The position numbers and the translations under genes are program-made. Shown here in pieces: positions 1 through 9,889 of a stretch of DNA of 64,000 nt. The notes under the pieces were generated by a model. It was not told the DNA's origin. It was given only the letters and a program-made list of their open reading frames with translations, and made no database searches. Numbering within the stretch: position 1 is the stretch's first letter; each line of letters begins with the position of its first letter. This DNA comes from Nothophaeocryptopus gaeumannii (lineage: Eukaryota > Ascomycota > Dothideomycetes > Mycosphaerellales > Mycosphaerellaceae). The stretch lies in NCBI GenBank assembly GCA_031771865.1, contig JASISA010000041.1, forward strand, positions 2,294,001 through 2,358,000. The letters are read 5' to 3'.

Positions 1-291
1 TCCAGCATCACGTTCGAGTTCGCCGCCAACACAGAAGACGATCTGCCGCTGGCACAGTGCCTATTGTATAGACGATGGGACTTCGATGAAAACAAGACAC
101 TGGAGGAAACAGAGAGCTCGCTTGCGAAGACGTGGAGATATCGAGTTGACGGGTCTGTTAGGATGAAAAACGAGATGAGGGAGGGTATGATGAAGCAGGT
201 GGCGAAGTTCAGTTTTGAGTATATAGGCGAGCCTTGGTGGACGAAAACACGACTTGGTCTTGCGGCAGTACGAGATGAGGATGAGCAGTGA
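1..291 (+). CDS. 3' end of an unidentified protein (partial at window edge)
   Basis: An open frame enters the window in frame 1 and ends at a TGA at 289-291, giving the last 96 residues of a protein whose start lies outside. The visible part is hydrophilic, rich in Glu, Lys, Arg and Trp, with no membrane segment or recognised motif; it ends in an acidic run DEDEQ. It converges on the citrate carrier gene, whose stop is 152 bp away on the other strand. I cannot assign a family. The frame could also include an upstream splice site that is not visible here. Confidence 0.55.
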   Translation, partial: SSITFEFAANTEDDLPLAQCLLYRRWDFDENKTLEETESSLAKTWRYRVDGSVRMKNEMREGMMKQVAKFSFEYIGEPWWTKTRLGLAAVRDEDEQ

Positions 292-443
292 ATGAGGGAG
301 ATGGTGTAGAACCACTCGATGCCGTGTGGAGGTGTCATGGAGAAGCTGTCTTGACGGGCTTCGAACGGGAGGATGTGCACTCACTACATCTTGCCACTTG
401 TCCTATCTATCCAGTATGACTCTGTACATAAACTCTCTTCATC

Positions 444-1441
444 TCACCGCGCTTTCTCCCCCACCGGCTGCGCCAAAAAAACCGGATTCAACAGCGCAGC
501 CGCCCACTCATAACTCGTAAACAATATCCCACCACTAAACACTGTCCTACCCAACCTCATCGTCGTCCCTTTCCAAAACCCCCTCACGCCATAATCCGCA
601 ATAATAGTCCTAAACGCATCAACCGTGCTCGCACCCCTACTCGACTGACATCTTGTCTTGATCATATCAAAAGGCTGCGTCGCCAGCGTCGTGACCACGC
701 CAGCTACACTTCCATTCGCGAAGTTTGTTAGTGTTGATTGTGCGATATCGCGTTTCCGTTCGTAGTCCTTGAGGATATTGTAAGTTCCCATGCGGAAGGC
801 AGTGGCGCCGGCTTGTTTTAATGTCGTGCCTGCGAAACCGCGATAGAGGCCTAGCATGCCGTCTTCTGATAGGATCGTTTTGACGCAATGTCTCGCATTC
901 TTGAAGCGCTTCTCATTCCTCGCGTCATCAATCAGTGCAGTCTTGATACGCTCCGTGGGTGTGACGGCTGTCGCGCTGGCTACGACTCCTGAGGCCATAC
1001 CCGAAGCCATGTTGCGGAGTGGCGAGAGGGTTCCGGTATCCGGGTCCTTGAAGGTGTTTTTGACGGTGTCGAAGGACAGGAAGCGGATGCCATCTTTGCC
1101 TACGGAGCCTATGACGAGCGGGAGACAGCCTTTGTAGAGAGCGCGGAGGCCTTCTTTCGAGTAGACTTGGTAGACGACTTTGAAGGGGTTCCGGGGTGTG
1201 GGTTGGCCGGCGCGTTCGCGGAGTTGGACGCGGGTTTTGGCGAATTCGAATGGATACTGGTTGTCTTTCTTAGGCACTGTTACTGGTGAATGTTGACCTG
1301 ATACATCGTACTGTGGCGGCTCCCTCTACTGCCCCTGCAATGCCACCTGCGAGGAGGGATACCATCATCGGCGTATTGACATCCTAGAGTCAGGGTCAGT
1401 CTATGGCCTCGCGCACTAAGTAAAGTACTTACATCCTTCAT
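444..1441 (-). CDS. ctp1: mitochondrial tricarboxylate (citrate) carrier, three exons
   Basis: This is a mitochondrial carrier of the inner membrane, most like the citrate/malate exchanger Ctp1. The exons read 1433-1441, 1312-1383 and 444-1256, with introns of 49 bp (1384-1432) and 55 bp (1257-1311), giving 297 residues, the usual length. All three carrier repeats are visible through their signatures YPFEFAKTR, TPTERIKTA and QPFDMIKTR, where Pro and an acidic residue are followed by a basic one. The segment SLLAGGIAGAVEGAAT followed by YPFEF is characteristic of the citrate carrier subgroup. The third exon alone would start at a false upstream codon; splicing is needed to restore the first repeat. 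It is divergent from the deaminase gene at 1800. The family is firm; the substrate is by family similarity. Confidence 0.9.
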
Positions 1442-1799
1442 AGTCCCGTAGCCTCTCGCGAGGCAAACGCACGCGATCTATCGGTACACAGGAAAAGATG
1501 TAGGATCGTCAACAAGATATACGTGAAGTCAATTCACGGCCAATGGGGGAGCCGAGGTCGCTGACATGGCCGAAGCTCGGAGATGAATTGACGCTATGTT
1601 TGATTGACCCTCCTATCAACTCCTCAATCAAGTTCATGGGCTGTATCTATCACACCTCGACCTAGCTCTATGATCTCTGTCCCTCACGCTCAACAACCTC
1701 TACGCGATCCGATAGCCCAACCAAGGAATGGTAGGCCTCTAGCCACAGCTACCAATGCTTGACTGATAGGCCCCTCAACCTTCCTCCTCAATCTACAAT
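1442..1799. other. divergent intergenic region
   Basis: These 358 bp separate the citrate carrier and the deaminase genes, which diverge, so the region should hold both promoters. I see no open frame, repeat or clear TATA box. Confidence 0.4.
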
Positions 1800-2321
1800 A
1801 TGTCTTCCGAAATCGACCACCTCCATTACCTCTCCCTCGCCCTTACAGAAGCCCGAAAATCCCCTCCCAAGCCCACAAGCTTTTGCGTCGGGGCTCTACT
1901 TGTTTCTATTTCTACCTCAAAAGACCCATTGGTCACAGGCTACACCCTCGAATGTCCCGGAAACACACACGCCGAGCAATCTTGCTTCATTAAGCTTGCA
2001 GAAGCCAGAGGTGTGCCAGTCGAGGAACTGGGACAACATTTGCCGCAAGATACGATTCTGTATACGACAATGGAGCCATGCAATAAGCGGAGTCCGGGGA
2101 ATACGCCTTGTGTAGACCGCATACTCGCTTTGAAGAGGCAAGATGGAAAGCAGGCCATCAAGAATGTGATCAGCGGGGTCGGAGAGCCAGAGACATTCGT
2201 GGGCGTCAATGAGGGAAAGAGGAAATTGCAAGAAGCTGGCATTGAATATATCCTTCTCTCAGGCCTGGAAGACGAGGTTCTGAAAGTCGCTACGGCGGGA
2301 CATGTGAAAGATGATGGATGA
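1800..2321 (+). CDS. zinc-dependent cytidine/deoxycytidylate-type deaminase, riboflavin (Rib2 C-terminal) type
   Basis: This is a 173-residue single-exon protein of the cytidine/deoxycytidylate deaminase fold. The zinc-binding and proton-shuttle motif is NTHAEQ near residue 60, and the second zinc motif is MEPCNKRSPGNTPC near residues 97-110. The pairing of GYTLECPGNTHAEQ with a TTMEPC motif resembles the deaminase domain of fungal DRAP deaminase (Rib2), which acts in riboflavin synthesis. There is no pseudouridine synthase domain, unlike yeast Rib2, so this would be a stand-alone deaminase. The ATG at 1800 is the first in frame and leaves no room for a signal peptide. The exact substrate is inferred; another small pyrimidine deaminase is the alternative. 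Confidence 0.8.
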   Translation: MSSEIDHLHYLSLALTEARKSPPKPTSFCVGALLVSISTSKDPLVTGYTLECPGNTHAEQSCFIKLAEARGVPVEELGQHLPQDTILYTTMEPCNKRSPGNTPCVDRILALKRQDGKQAIKNVISGVGEPETFVGVNEGKRKLQEAGIEYILLSGLEDEVLKVATAGHVKDDG

Positions 2322-2453
2322 AGACGGGATGCAATGGAGTGGTCGTCGGACACGTGAACCATATGATATGATCATCCATTCGTAAAGACACTATGGGACA
2401 TGCTGGGATCATATGAAGTCTGGACACAACCGACGGGTGCCTGATGATGGGTC

Positions 2454-3327
2454 TTAATTGCCCTTCTTCGCATCTTCCTCTGCGTCCTTGGGCACGCCGA
2501 CCATGTGTGGGACGGTGTTCGCGTTGAGTCGACGGAAAGCCTAGCAGATGACACTGGTCAGCCAATAATCCTTTCAAAACACCAACGAAGCGAGCAAAGA
2601 GCAAGAGATGCAAGGAATCGCACTCCCTCACCATCCAAGGCGTCGTATACCACACAAAACTCCAACACCAAAATGCCCATCCCTCCGCATACCTCGCCCA
2701 CCAAAACGGATTCAACAATGTGAACACACTACTCACATTCGCAATCGAGCTGTCGGGAAGTTTTCCATCCCACTTATCCTCCACCTTGGAAATCTTATCC
2801 CCTTCAGTGTAGATATTGATCTTTGAGGCAATCGTCGTCTCCTTTCCAATCCCCTTAACGACATATCGCGTCTTCATATCAAGCTCGATCGGGTTTCCGG
2901 AAGATGTAACTTCATGGTGAAGACGTTCGATTTCGGAGAAGGCGGTTTGGAGACCGTACCATTGCGGTTCGAATTGTGCTCGTCCCTTTGCAACAGTAAT
3001 GGGATCCTCAAAGACTCCCTCGTCTTGCCAGAGTTGGAGTTTGGCGAGAGATGGACGACCGGCGAAAAGGTCCAGGACACAGCCTACGAGGGTCTTTTGG
3101 TGGTCGGTGAGTTCGACGCCGGAGGCGGTTTTGATGTTTGTGCTCTCGATGCGGAGTTCGCCGGTGTCTTTGGTGGAAGACATTCTGGATTGCTGAGCGG
3201 CCGCTGGCTTGGATGTGAAAGTTCCTGTGGACGGGCTGAAAGTGTATGAGGAGAAGGGTTGACTTCGAGCGGTATTGAGTTCTGCTGTGCGGAATGATCG
3301 AGAGAGTTGCGGTGCGAAGGGTCGCAT
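2454..3327 (-). CDS. NTF2/SnoaL-like protein with possible mitochondrial presequence, two exons
   Basis: Exons 2632-3327 and 2454-2540, joined across a 91 bp intron (2541-2631, donor GTGAGG), encode 260 residues. The first 45 residues are rich in Arg, Ser and Thr (MRPFAPQLSRSFRTAELN) and could be a mitochondrial presequence. Residues about 65-190 look like an NTF2/SnoaL cone fold: DLFAGRPSLAKL, then WQDEGVFEDPITVAKG, then beta strands. A Trp-rich segment (NPFWWARYAEGWAFWCWSF) follows and may contact a membrane. Without splicing the frame runs on through the intron to a false end, so the short second exon, ending in EEDAKKGN, is needed. Fold assignment is by pattern only; no substrate can be named. 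Confidence 0.75.
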
Positions 3328-3852
3328 ATCAGAAACTAAGCAGAGTGTTAGGTTCCTTGTAAACTGATCGTCAACGATGTGGTAAATGTAGTAAAGATGC
3401 TGCTCATCTCGGTGTTGAGTCCTGCTCTTTATGATGTTTTGGTTCGTTGTTCGAATATCGATTGCACGTAATGATGTCAGAGGTCTAGCTGATCTCAAAG
3501 TGACGCGTGCTACCACAACGCGTCTGATCGAGAGCTCAATTTCAGGGTCCGTACACATCTTGGGGAGCTTGGTGGCACAAAGATGCTATGCAGATGTTAT
3601 GGTGAGCGTGTCGTGATGCGTCCAACCTCCCTTGTCGGTGACCGATGCATTCTGCCATACGAGGGGAATCGAGCACATGGATGGTGTAAGCCCAGGGATG
3701 TGCGACAGTGCAAAATGTCGACTTGGACTGCATTCAGTAATTACATCTCTTGGGTATCATTGCAGCCTCGTTCTTATCCTTTCCAATGCCTGAACGCCTA
3801 GTATCGGTATCAAAACATTGTCGTGCTATCCAGCCTTGTCGACTCAGGGCAA
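3328..3852. other. intergenic region upstream of the NTF2-like gene
   Basis: This 525 bp gap lies between the start of the NTF2-like gene and the stop of the J-protein gene, both on the minus strand. It should hold the NTF2-like promoter and the J-protein 3' UTR. I see no supported gene. Confidence 0.35.
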
Positions 3853-4770
3853 TCACCTCTTGGATCGCTTTTTCTTGGTCGGCATGTTCCTGTTCGCCTC
3901 AAAGGCCTCCTCAGGTGGCTCATCACGACCGATTGCTCCACCACCACCGTACTTGGCCTCCAACTTATCGAAGAAGCTGTTTGACTGTTCCGACCGAGAC
4001 CGCTGCCTCTTCTGGATCATAGCAGCCAGATCGCCCAGGTCATCCTCTTTCTTCTTCTTGGCTTTCTTCGGCGCGCTCTTGACCGCACCATTCTCCGCCT
4101 CATCCTCTTCTTGCGCTTCCGCAGCCTCTTTTGCTTCCTTCTCCCTCTGCTTCCTCGCGCGATCCAGCCGCTTCTTTCGCGCAGACTCGCTCTCTTCTGT
4201 GTACTTTTTGAAGGCTTCAACCTCCCCATTCTCAATCGCCATGTCGATGATACCGCGAAATCTCTCATCATCTTCGAGCATATCGCTAAGCATCACTTCC
4301 TCATATATTTTGACAATGTTTCCTTTCCGCTTCGTATACGAATCAAGCACGGCTTGTCTCTCCTCCTCACCACCCTTCCACTCCTTACTAAACTCCTCGA
4401 TCTTCTCTGCCGTCACGACATCTTTCCACTGCTCCCTGAAGTAACTCGTCCAGTCGAAATCCTCGTCATCCAAGTCCAGACTCTCTTCTGTACGGCCGGT
4501 GGTGTCGTATCGCTTGCGCCGACGTTCGTCGGAGAGGATTGCGAACGCAAAGGCTATTTCTTGGAACTTTGTGTGAGCGGTGTCTTTGTTCTCGATTGCT
4601 GCCTTGTCTGGGTGATGTTGGAGAGCGGCTTTGCGGTAGGCTTTCTTGATCTCATCTTGGGTGGCTTCTTTGGAGATGGAGAGGACGGTGTAAGGATCGA
4701 TCTCGGTTGGGGCTTCGCCGGCGTCGAGGTCGATGGTTTCGTCTTCTTCTTTGCGGGCGCGTTTGGGCAT
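3853..4770 (-). CDS. J-domain protein, DNAJC9-like
   Basis: This single-exon gene encodes 305 residues. An N-terminal J domain spans residues about 24-92 and contains the essential HPD tripeptide (ALQHHPDKA), so it should stimulate Hsp70 ATPase activity. The region after it (DFDWTSYFREQWKDVV, then MLEDDERFRGIIDMAI) matches the layout of DNAJC9, a nuclear J protein and histone chaperone in animals, with homologues in fungi. The C-terminal third is a charged helix rich in Lys and Glu ending in a basic tail KKKRSKR, a likely nuclear localisation signal. It is divergent from the Stn1 gene with only 124 bp between the starts. The histone role is inferred from the family. Confidence 0.85.
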   Translation of the reverse strand: MPKRARKEEDETIDLDAGEAPTEIDPYTVLSISKEATQDEIKKAYRKAALQHHPDKAAIENKDTAHTKFQEIAFAFAILSDERRRKRYDTTGRTEESLDLDDEDFDWTSYFREQWKDVVTAEKIEEFSKEWKGGEEERQAVLDSYTKRKGNIVKIYEEVMLSDMLEDDERFRGIIDMAIENGEVEAFKKYTEESESARKKRLDRARKQREKEAKEAAEAQEEDEAENGAVKSAPKKAKKKKEDDLGDLAAMIQKRQRSRSEQSNSFFDKLEAKYGGGGAIGRDEPPEEAFEANRNMPTKKKRSKR

Positions 4771-4894
4771 GTTGGCGTTATGGATTCGTGGATGATGTTT
4801 GGTACGTGTCAGTGTGGTGATGTTGGTGTCGAATAGAAGATGAATTGTTTGATCGAAGGCGCGTGGTTACTGGTGAGACGCGACTTCCCTGCCG
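4771..4894. promoter_or_regulatory. compact bidirectional promoter (DNAJC9-like / Stn1)
   Basis: Only 124 bp separate the two divergent start codons at 4770 and 4895. Both 5' UTRs and core promoters must fit here, or one transcript must start within the other gene. If the Stn1 start is the internal ATG at 4985 the space grows to 214 bp. Confidence 0.4.
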
Positions 4895-5806
4895 ATGATG
4901 CGCGGGGTTGCTGCCTTTCACATGGCATTTCGACCAACGTTTGTTTCCTTCCAGTTACACATCTCGAACGTTCACGAATATGACATGATAACGCCAGCGA
5001 CGGGTGTCATATACCCCCGACAATACTACGACGAGTCGCCGACCTGGTTTCGATGGAACAAGCTTTCTGCCGCCGACGTCTACCAACTTCGCGAAGAGCC
5101 AGGCTTCGAAGGGCAAAACATCTGGTTTTGGCTCAATCATCCCATTCAATATATTCGCCTAACTGGTTTTATATGCCAGGTTGAGGTCATTCGAGAAAAA
5201 TGGTACCTCATCACCATCGATGACTCGAGTGGAGTCCTCATCGATGTGAAGATTGAACGCCTAGAGCCAGCCAAGTTCGGCGCAGAGCAGGAAGCAGCAC
5301 GCAAATCGAACACCATTATGGATAACGTCAATGTGGAAGTGCAGATGGGCCAGACCAGAGTCTGGTTGGACACGCAGCTATTACAAGTGGGCGACGTGAT
5401 CAACGCAGAAGGCGGGTTATCTTCATTCCGTGATGAACGACAACTGCTTTGCCAGCGCCTCAAAAGGGTCAGGAACACTATGGAAGAAGCTGCAAATTGG
5501 TCGAAGATCGCAGACTGGAAGCGAAATGTTCTCAACAAGCCATGGATTCTGACCGATGCGAAGATGCGTGAGGTTGATGCCAGGATTGCAGAAGTAGAGA
5601 AGAAAGCGGCGCAGAAGGTCCGACACACGCGCAGACGACATGCAGAATACGACGAGAAACGCAAAGCGCACGAAGCCAGACAAGAAGAGCGTCGCTTGAG
5701 GAAGGAGAAGGCCTTGAACGAGGGAGCCCTTCCCGGCAGCGAGTACATCCCTCGTCCTTGGGAGTCTCAAGCTGACTTCGCCTTGATGTACAACGGCATG
5801 GGCTGA
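4895..5806 (+). CDS. stn1: Stn1-like CST complex subunit with N-terminal OB fold
   Basis: This encodes up to 303 residues. Residues about 40-185 form the Stn1 N-terminal OB fold: the entry motif YPRQYYDESPTWFRW, then DVYQLREEPGFEGQNIWFW, then IQYIRLTGFICQVEVIREKW and the strand YLITIDDSSGVLIDVKI. Stn1 binds telomeric single-stranded DNA with Ten1 and limits telomere lengthening. The C-terminal 110 residues are a highly charged helical region ending in YIPRPWESQADFALMY; no winged-helix domain is obvious, consistent with short fungal forms. In-frame ATGs occur at 4895, 4898, 4922 and 4985, and the conserved part begins after the last one, so the true start is uncertain. The family call is firm from the OB-fold pattern. 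Confidence 0.85.
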   Translation: MMRGVAAFHMAFRPTFVSFQLHISNVHEYDMITPATGVIYPRQYYDESPTWFRWNKLSAADVYQLREEPGFEGQNIWFWLNHPIQYIRLTGFICQVEVIREKWYLITIDDSSGVLIDVKIERLEPAKFGAEQEAARKSNTIMDNVNVEVQMGQTRVWLDTQLLQVGDVINAEGGLSSFRDERQLLCQRLKRVRNTMEEAANWSKIADWKRNVLNKPWILTDAKMREVDARIAEVEKKAAQKVRHTRRRHAEYDEKRKAHEARQEERRLRKEKALNEGALPGSEYIPRPWESQADFALMYNGMG

Positions 5807-7446
5807 GGACCGATATCGAAGATTCTACGCATACCTTATCGCGAATCAACTGCTCAGTGATAATGATGAGTTGTGAGGCTGACTGGCAGAGCTGCACATG
5901 GCACTCGTGGCAAGTCTTTCACCAGCGTCAGGGCATCGCAGAAGTTCCTTCGCGTGTGACAGATATGGCATCAGGGGGACTGAGTGGCTCCAATTGCTAC
6001 CAGCGGTATGAAGCAACGACGGCTTGTTGTTAGAGCCGTACCGAAACACCTCGCAGCATGGGACCTTGCCACATCCGCTTCGCAACTCGGCTATATACGG
6101 AACTTCTTATGATCGGCTGCAATGGGACGCAAAACAATAGTCTGCTGCAATGCATGGTAGGAAGCCTTTCTGCACAATGCTGGTACCTGCATTTGGTCAT
6201 GCATCTTTCTGGCCCGAACATTTGATATCCCACCCGCGAGAGCCAGTCCCAACTTCTCCCCTTATCTGACAAACACTGATGCGCCGATACTGTCGTGAAT
6301 CTGTTGCGATTTCGTCAGAGCACATGACTCAACTCCTGCCTCTCTGTTCCTCGATCGGTCTCGCTCGGACTGTGCATCAGAACTGCATATTCATATGCGG
6401 TATCGACCTGACTGCCAACACATCGGAAGTAAGGCGGGATGGAGGTGGCTGAATACAGCTACTGTCCATGCTATCGAGCGTCGTCAAAGGCGAGTCCAAG
6501 ATCTTGGACCCGACGTCCCAGGTATACAGACAGGGATGCCCCAGACCTCGATCGGAATGCAGGACGCGTGGGACCCCTGCTCATGCAGATCATTGCACTG
6601 CACTTCGCTCGACACATGGCTCGCGGTCTCGCCGCTCGCGATTTCGTCTACGCTGCTGTTGTTGCAATCGCTGGGAATCAACGTGGGAAGTGTTTCTCAC
6701 ATCGGCAATATTTTCCCATGCCATGTTGCACAGCAGCTTCCAGCAAAATAGACGCAGCTTCCACAGCTAATGCCATCTGAGAAAGATGAAAATAGCCTGC
6801 AGCATTTTGCAGGAGACAGGCTTTGTTGCAGATCTAGCGCTCTGTGCCGACTCAGACTTTGGACTACTGAATACGAAATAGGACCGTAAGCTTCTGCGAT
6901 TCGTGATGGCGGTTGACAGAACCCACCGTGCCACCTTAGCAAGATTCTTCGTCACCTTTTCTTGCGCGCAAGATACTCTCAATGGCGCGAGATATTCCTT
7001 TGTGTTTCACGATCTCTCAACAGGGCCAAGCGCCGATGGATTGTGCAGCTATAATTCGATGTCTCCTTTAGCCGCCTGCTCAATTGGATACTAAGCCTTG
7101 GCTACTCGTATGCTGGGTCGCTTGCCCAAATGTATGCCACTATATCATGGATTACGATATTGTTGCCCTTCTGTTCTCGGACCATGTCGGTGAGATAGCA
7201 AGCACTGCGCCGTGCTAAGCTCAGCGCAGCCTTACGCTTCATAGTAAGAAGACGCCGACCTGAGGTTGTTTTTCATGGCGCGTGGCCTCCTGGCCTCCGC
7301 TCTACTATACGCAGGTGGTATTTCCCTGGCATTGAGTTAAGAAGTTCGGTCACTCCATGCTTGCTACCTGTAGCACGTCTCTCGTTACTTGCTCCGGCAT
7401 CACGCTCTAATTCTTACTCGATATCCACTTGCCTTGGACTAGCATA
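5807..7446. other. 1.6 kb intergenic region
   Basis: I find no open frame with codon bias, splice pattern or motif that would support a gene on either strand. It should hold the Stn1 3' UTR and the promoter of the secreted protein at 7447. Confidence 0.35.
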
Positions 7447-8686
7447 ATGTTTCATTCACGCGTGTCGAGCAGTGTGCTCGCTCTTTCGCTTATTGCCACC
7501 ACTGCACTTGCCCAGGACTGCTCGAAAACATGCCAGTCGTTTGGAAAGGACTTTGTCAACAACGGAACATACTTTCAGAATGTCGCTTCAAACGATGACT
7601 TCACCGCTTTGCAATACTTTGAAGGATGCCAAGCAGACAACAGCTACAACATGCTTGTCGCTCCGGACGGAAATCAATATGAGTGCTCCCAGACACCAAT
7701 GACGCCAGACGATGCCACACAACAATTGACTTGGTAAGCTTCTTCCCTCAACTCGCAGGAAGCTTTGCTGACAATGATCCAGCCCGATCGAAAAGAGTCA
7801 GCTCACCTCTGGAGAATGGCAGATTATCGTCACCTCCAACAATGGGCAGTGCGACCCTATCGATTACGTCCGGAGCTTCTCTCTCAACGTGGGAACTCAA
7901 GTGACCACTACTGTTCCTCAGACGATCGTAGTCACATCGACTTCGACCCCTATCGTCAGTCGAACAGTGACCACATCAACAACAATTACCTCAATGGCCA
8001 AGCCAAGGACCAGCACCGTGCAAGGTGCCGCTAAGTTCACCTACACTTTCTATCCTCTGCCATCAATCGTCTACACAACGCGCGGAGTCTTCACGGCATA
8101 CAGCACAAAGCTCATCCCACGTGTGGTTGCCACGACCACGAAGACTCTCACAGCTCCTTGTAATGCCGCTGCAACTGCCAGCCCAGCTTTTGCTGCAGAC
8201 TTCGCCAAGCAAGAACCAAAGATTCAGGACGCAATCAATACCCGTATCATCATCACGATTGGAAGTCACCCAACCCAAGCAATCGCAACAAGCACCAGCA
8301 AAGCCAAGCGCGCAGCTTCCACCCATCTTGCAGCTGGGTCTCGCATTGTCCGCCGCGCCCTGGCTGAAGAACGCATCCAAGTCCGTCAAATCCATCGTCG
8401 TTCTCCAGATGAGCCTACAGTCACAGTCACAAACCCCAATTCCTCCATCACAACAACCAGCACGATTTTCGCTCCTACAACGACCATCACGGGGACTACG
8501 ACGATTATTCGCACGACTACGACGACGCCTGTAGTTAGTGTGACTGGACCGGGGGCTCCTTTGACTACGGTGACGGCGAGTGCTAAGACTATTACGAATG
8601 TATTTTGGATGCCGGTGCAGTATGCTACAATTACGAGGACGCAGGACGTTACGAAAACGGCGACGGCTACTGTGAGCGCGTGCTAG
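7447..8686 (+). CDS. secreted Thr/Ser-rich protein with N-terminal four-Cys domain (paralogue of 14530-15899)
   Basis: Exons 7447-7733 and 7783-8686, joined by a 49 bp intron, encode 396 residues. Residues 1-22 are a signal peptide ending LIATTALA. Residues about 24-135 form a compact domain with conserved Cys in CQSFGKDF, FEGC, YECS and TCPIEK, ending SGEW then SNNG; the gene at 14530 has the same domain, so it is real and shared. The remainder is low-complexity Thr/Ser/Val repeats (TTTSTIF, TTTITGTTT), expected to be O-mannosylated and wall-associated. Dibasic sites (KRAAS, VRRALA, HRRSPD) in the middle could be cut by Kex2, giving several mature pieces. No catalytic residues are visible and I do not recognise a named family. 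The exon 1 start is the ATG just before the signal peptide. Confidence 0.8.
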
Positions 8687-9020
8687 ATGGCTTCTTGTCT
8701 ATAATAAATATGCTTGCTTTGGGGTAGGGCGAGGCGTACGGGATCGGCAAGGCATGCATGAAAGTAAGCACATTATCTGCATCTTTCCATTTGCAGGCTA
8801 CTGCTCATGGTGCTTAATTGATCAATAGCGAAATCGTTCATAGCGCTCATCTGTCCTTGAGTGATCAAGTGTTTCAACTTAAGAGTGAAAGTAGAATTCT
8901 TAGCCCATAGCCTCTCTTCACCACCAACACATGTCAAACTCAGCATTCAAATCCATTCGTGAGAACGTGAAGTTGTTGAGACGTTATGAACTGCCGTCCA
9001 ATCACATTGAAGGCAGCCAT

Positions 9021-9039
9021 TCCTCCTCCTCCTCCTCCT
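9021..9039. repeat. (TCC)n microsatellite
   Basis: Six trinucleotide copies of TCC run without interruption in the noncoding gap before the laccase. Confidence 0.8.
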
Positions 9040-9341
9040 GAGAAACGTGCTCAACCCATCTCGTCCGCCACGTAATCGCTTCGAGAAACTTGCTCGAATC
9101 TGCGAATGTGTCGAGTATAATAATAAGACCGATGAAAGAACTGCCTTTGCAGAATCCAATTTTTCTTGGTTTACCTGGCCATGGGAGGCACAGATTTGAC
9201 TCATCAAATCACTCGTCAACAACGCTTTTCTACTACAAAATTCACGGCAAGGGACACCCACCACAATCGATTCGCACTCAACAAATGTTCCATCCGCTTC
9301 GCATTCGCTCCCGCAACTCTTTCCCCATCGTTAAACTCGAC

Positions 9342-9369
9342 AAAAAAAAACGTTGTTGTTGTTGTTGTT
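9342..9369. repeat. A9 followed by (GTT)6 microsatellite
   Basis: A run of nine A, one C, then six GTT copies lies in noncoding sequence. It is a likely length-variable marker. Confidence 0.8.
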
Positions 9370-9889
9370 TCATGACATCCCCTCTTGGGCAATAATGCGT
9401 GCGCGCAAGGAGGGAAATTTCTTGGCTTGCAATCAACGGCCGCTATCGACGGGATCCCAATTTGGCAAATTTCTTCTTCGGCAACTCTGTTTCTGCTGCT
9501 GCAGCCACTCAGCGCTTGGGGGTGGAACTTGCAATTTGCATCCCGCAGAGCTATGGAAGGCAGGCTCTGCGCTGGCTGTGCGAGCGTGTTCGCGTCTTGC
9601 AAGGACAAGTCTTATCGGCGGGTTGGGCAGCAACAGTGACGGGGAGAAGCGAAGTAAGTATTTGATGGAACTTGTTGACATTAAACATTGACATTTAGGG
9701 CGCCCGTCATGATGATGTGGGTGGGTATCTTTCCCATTTGTATAAAGAAATCGTTCGTGATCAGATCAGTAATTGATCAGACTTCCAAGAGCTTTGCTTG
9801 CCGCTATATGCAGAAAATGCGATCAACCGATTCGCGAGCGTTCCGGCCTGAGTGGTTCTTCAATGAGACTGTACAACTTTTGCATGCGT

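Larger units (their letters stand above)
8687..9889. other. 1.2 kb intergenic region with microsatellites
   Basis: This lies between the secreted protein's stop and the laccase's stop on the other strand. It holds two simple repeats, listed separately. I see no supported gene. Confidence 0.35.
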
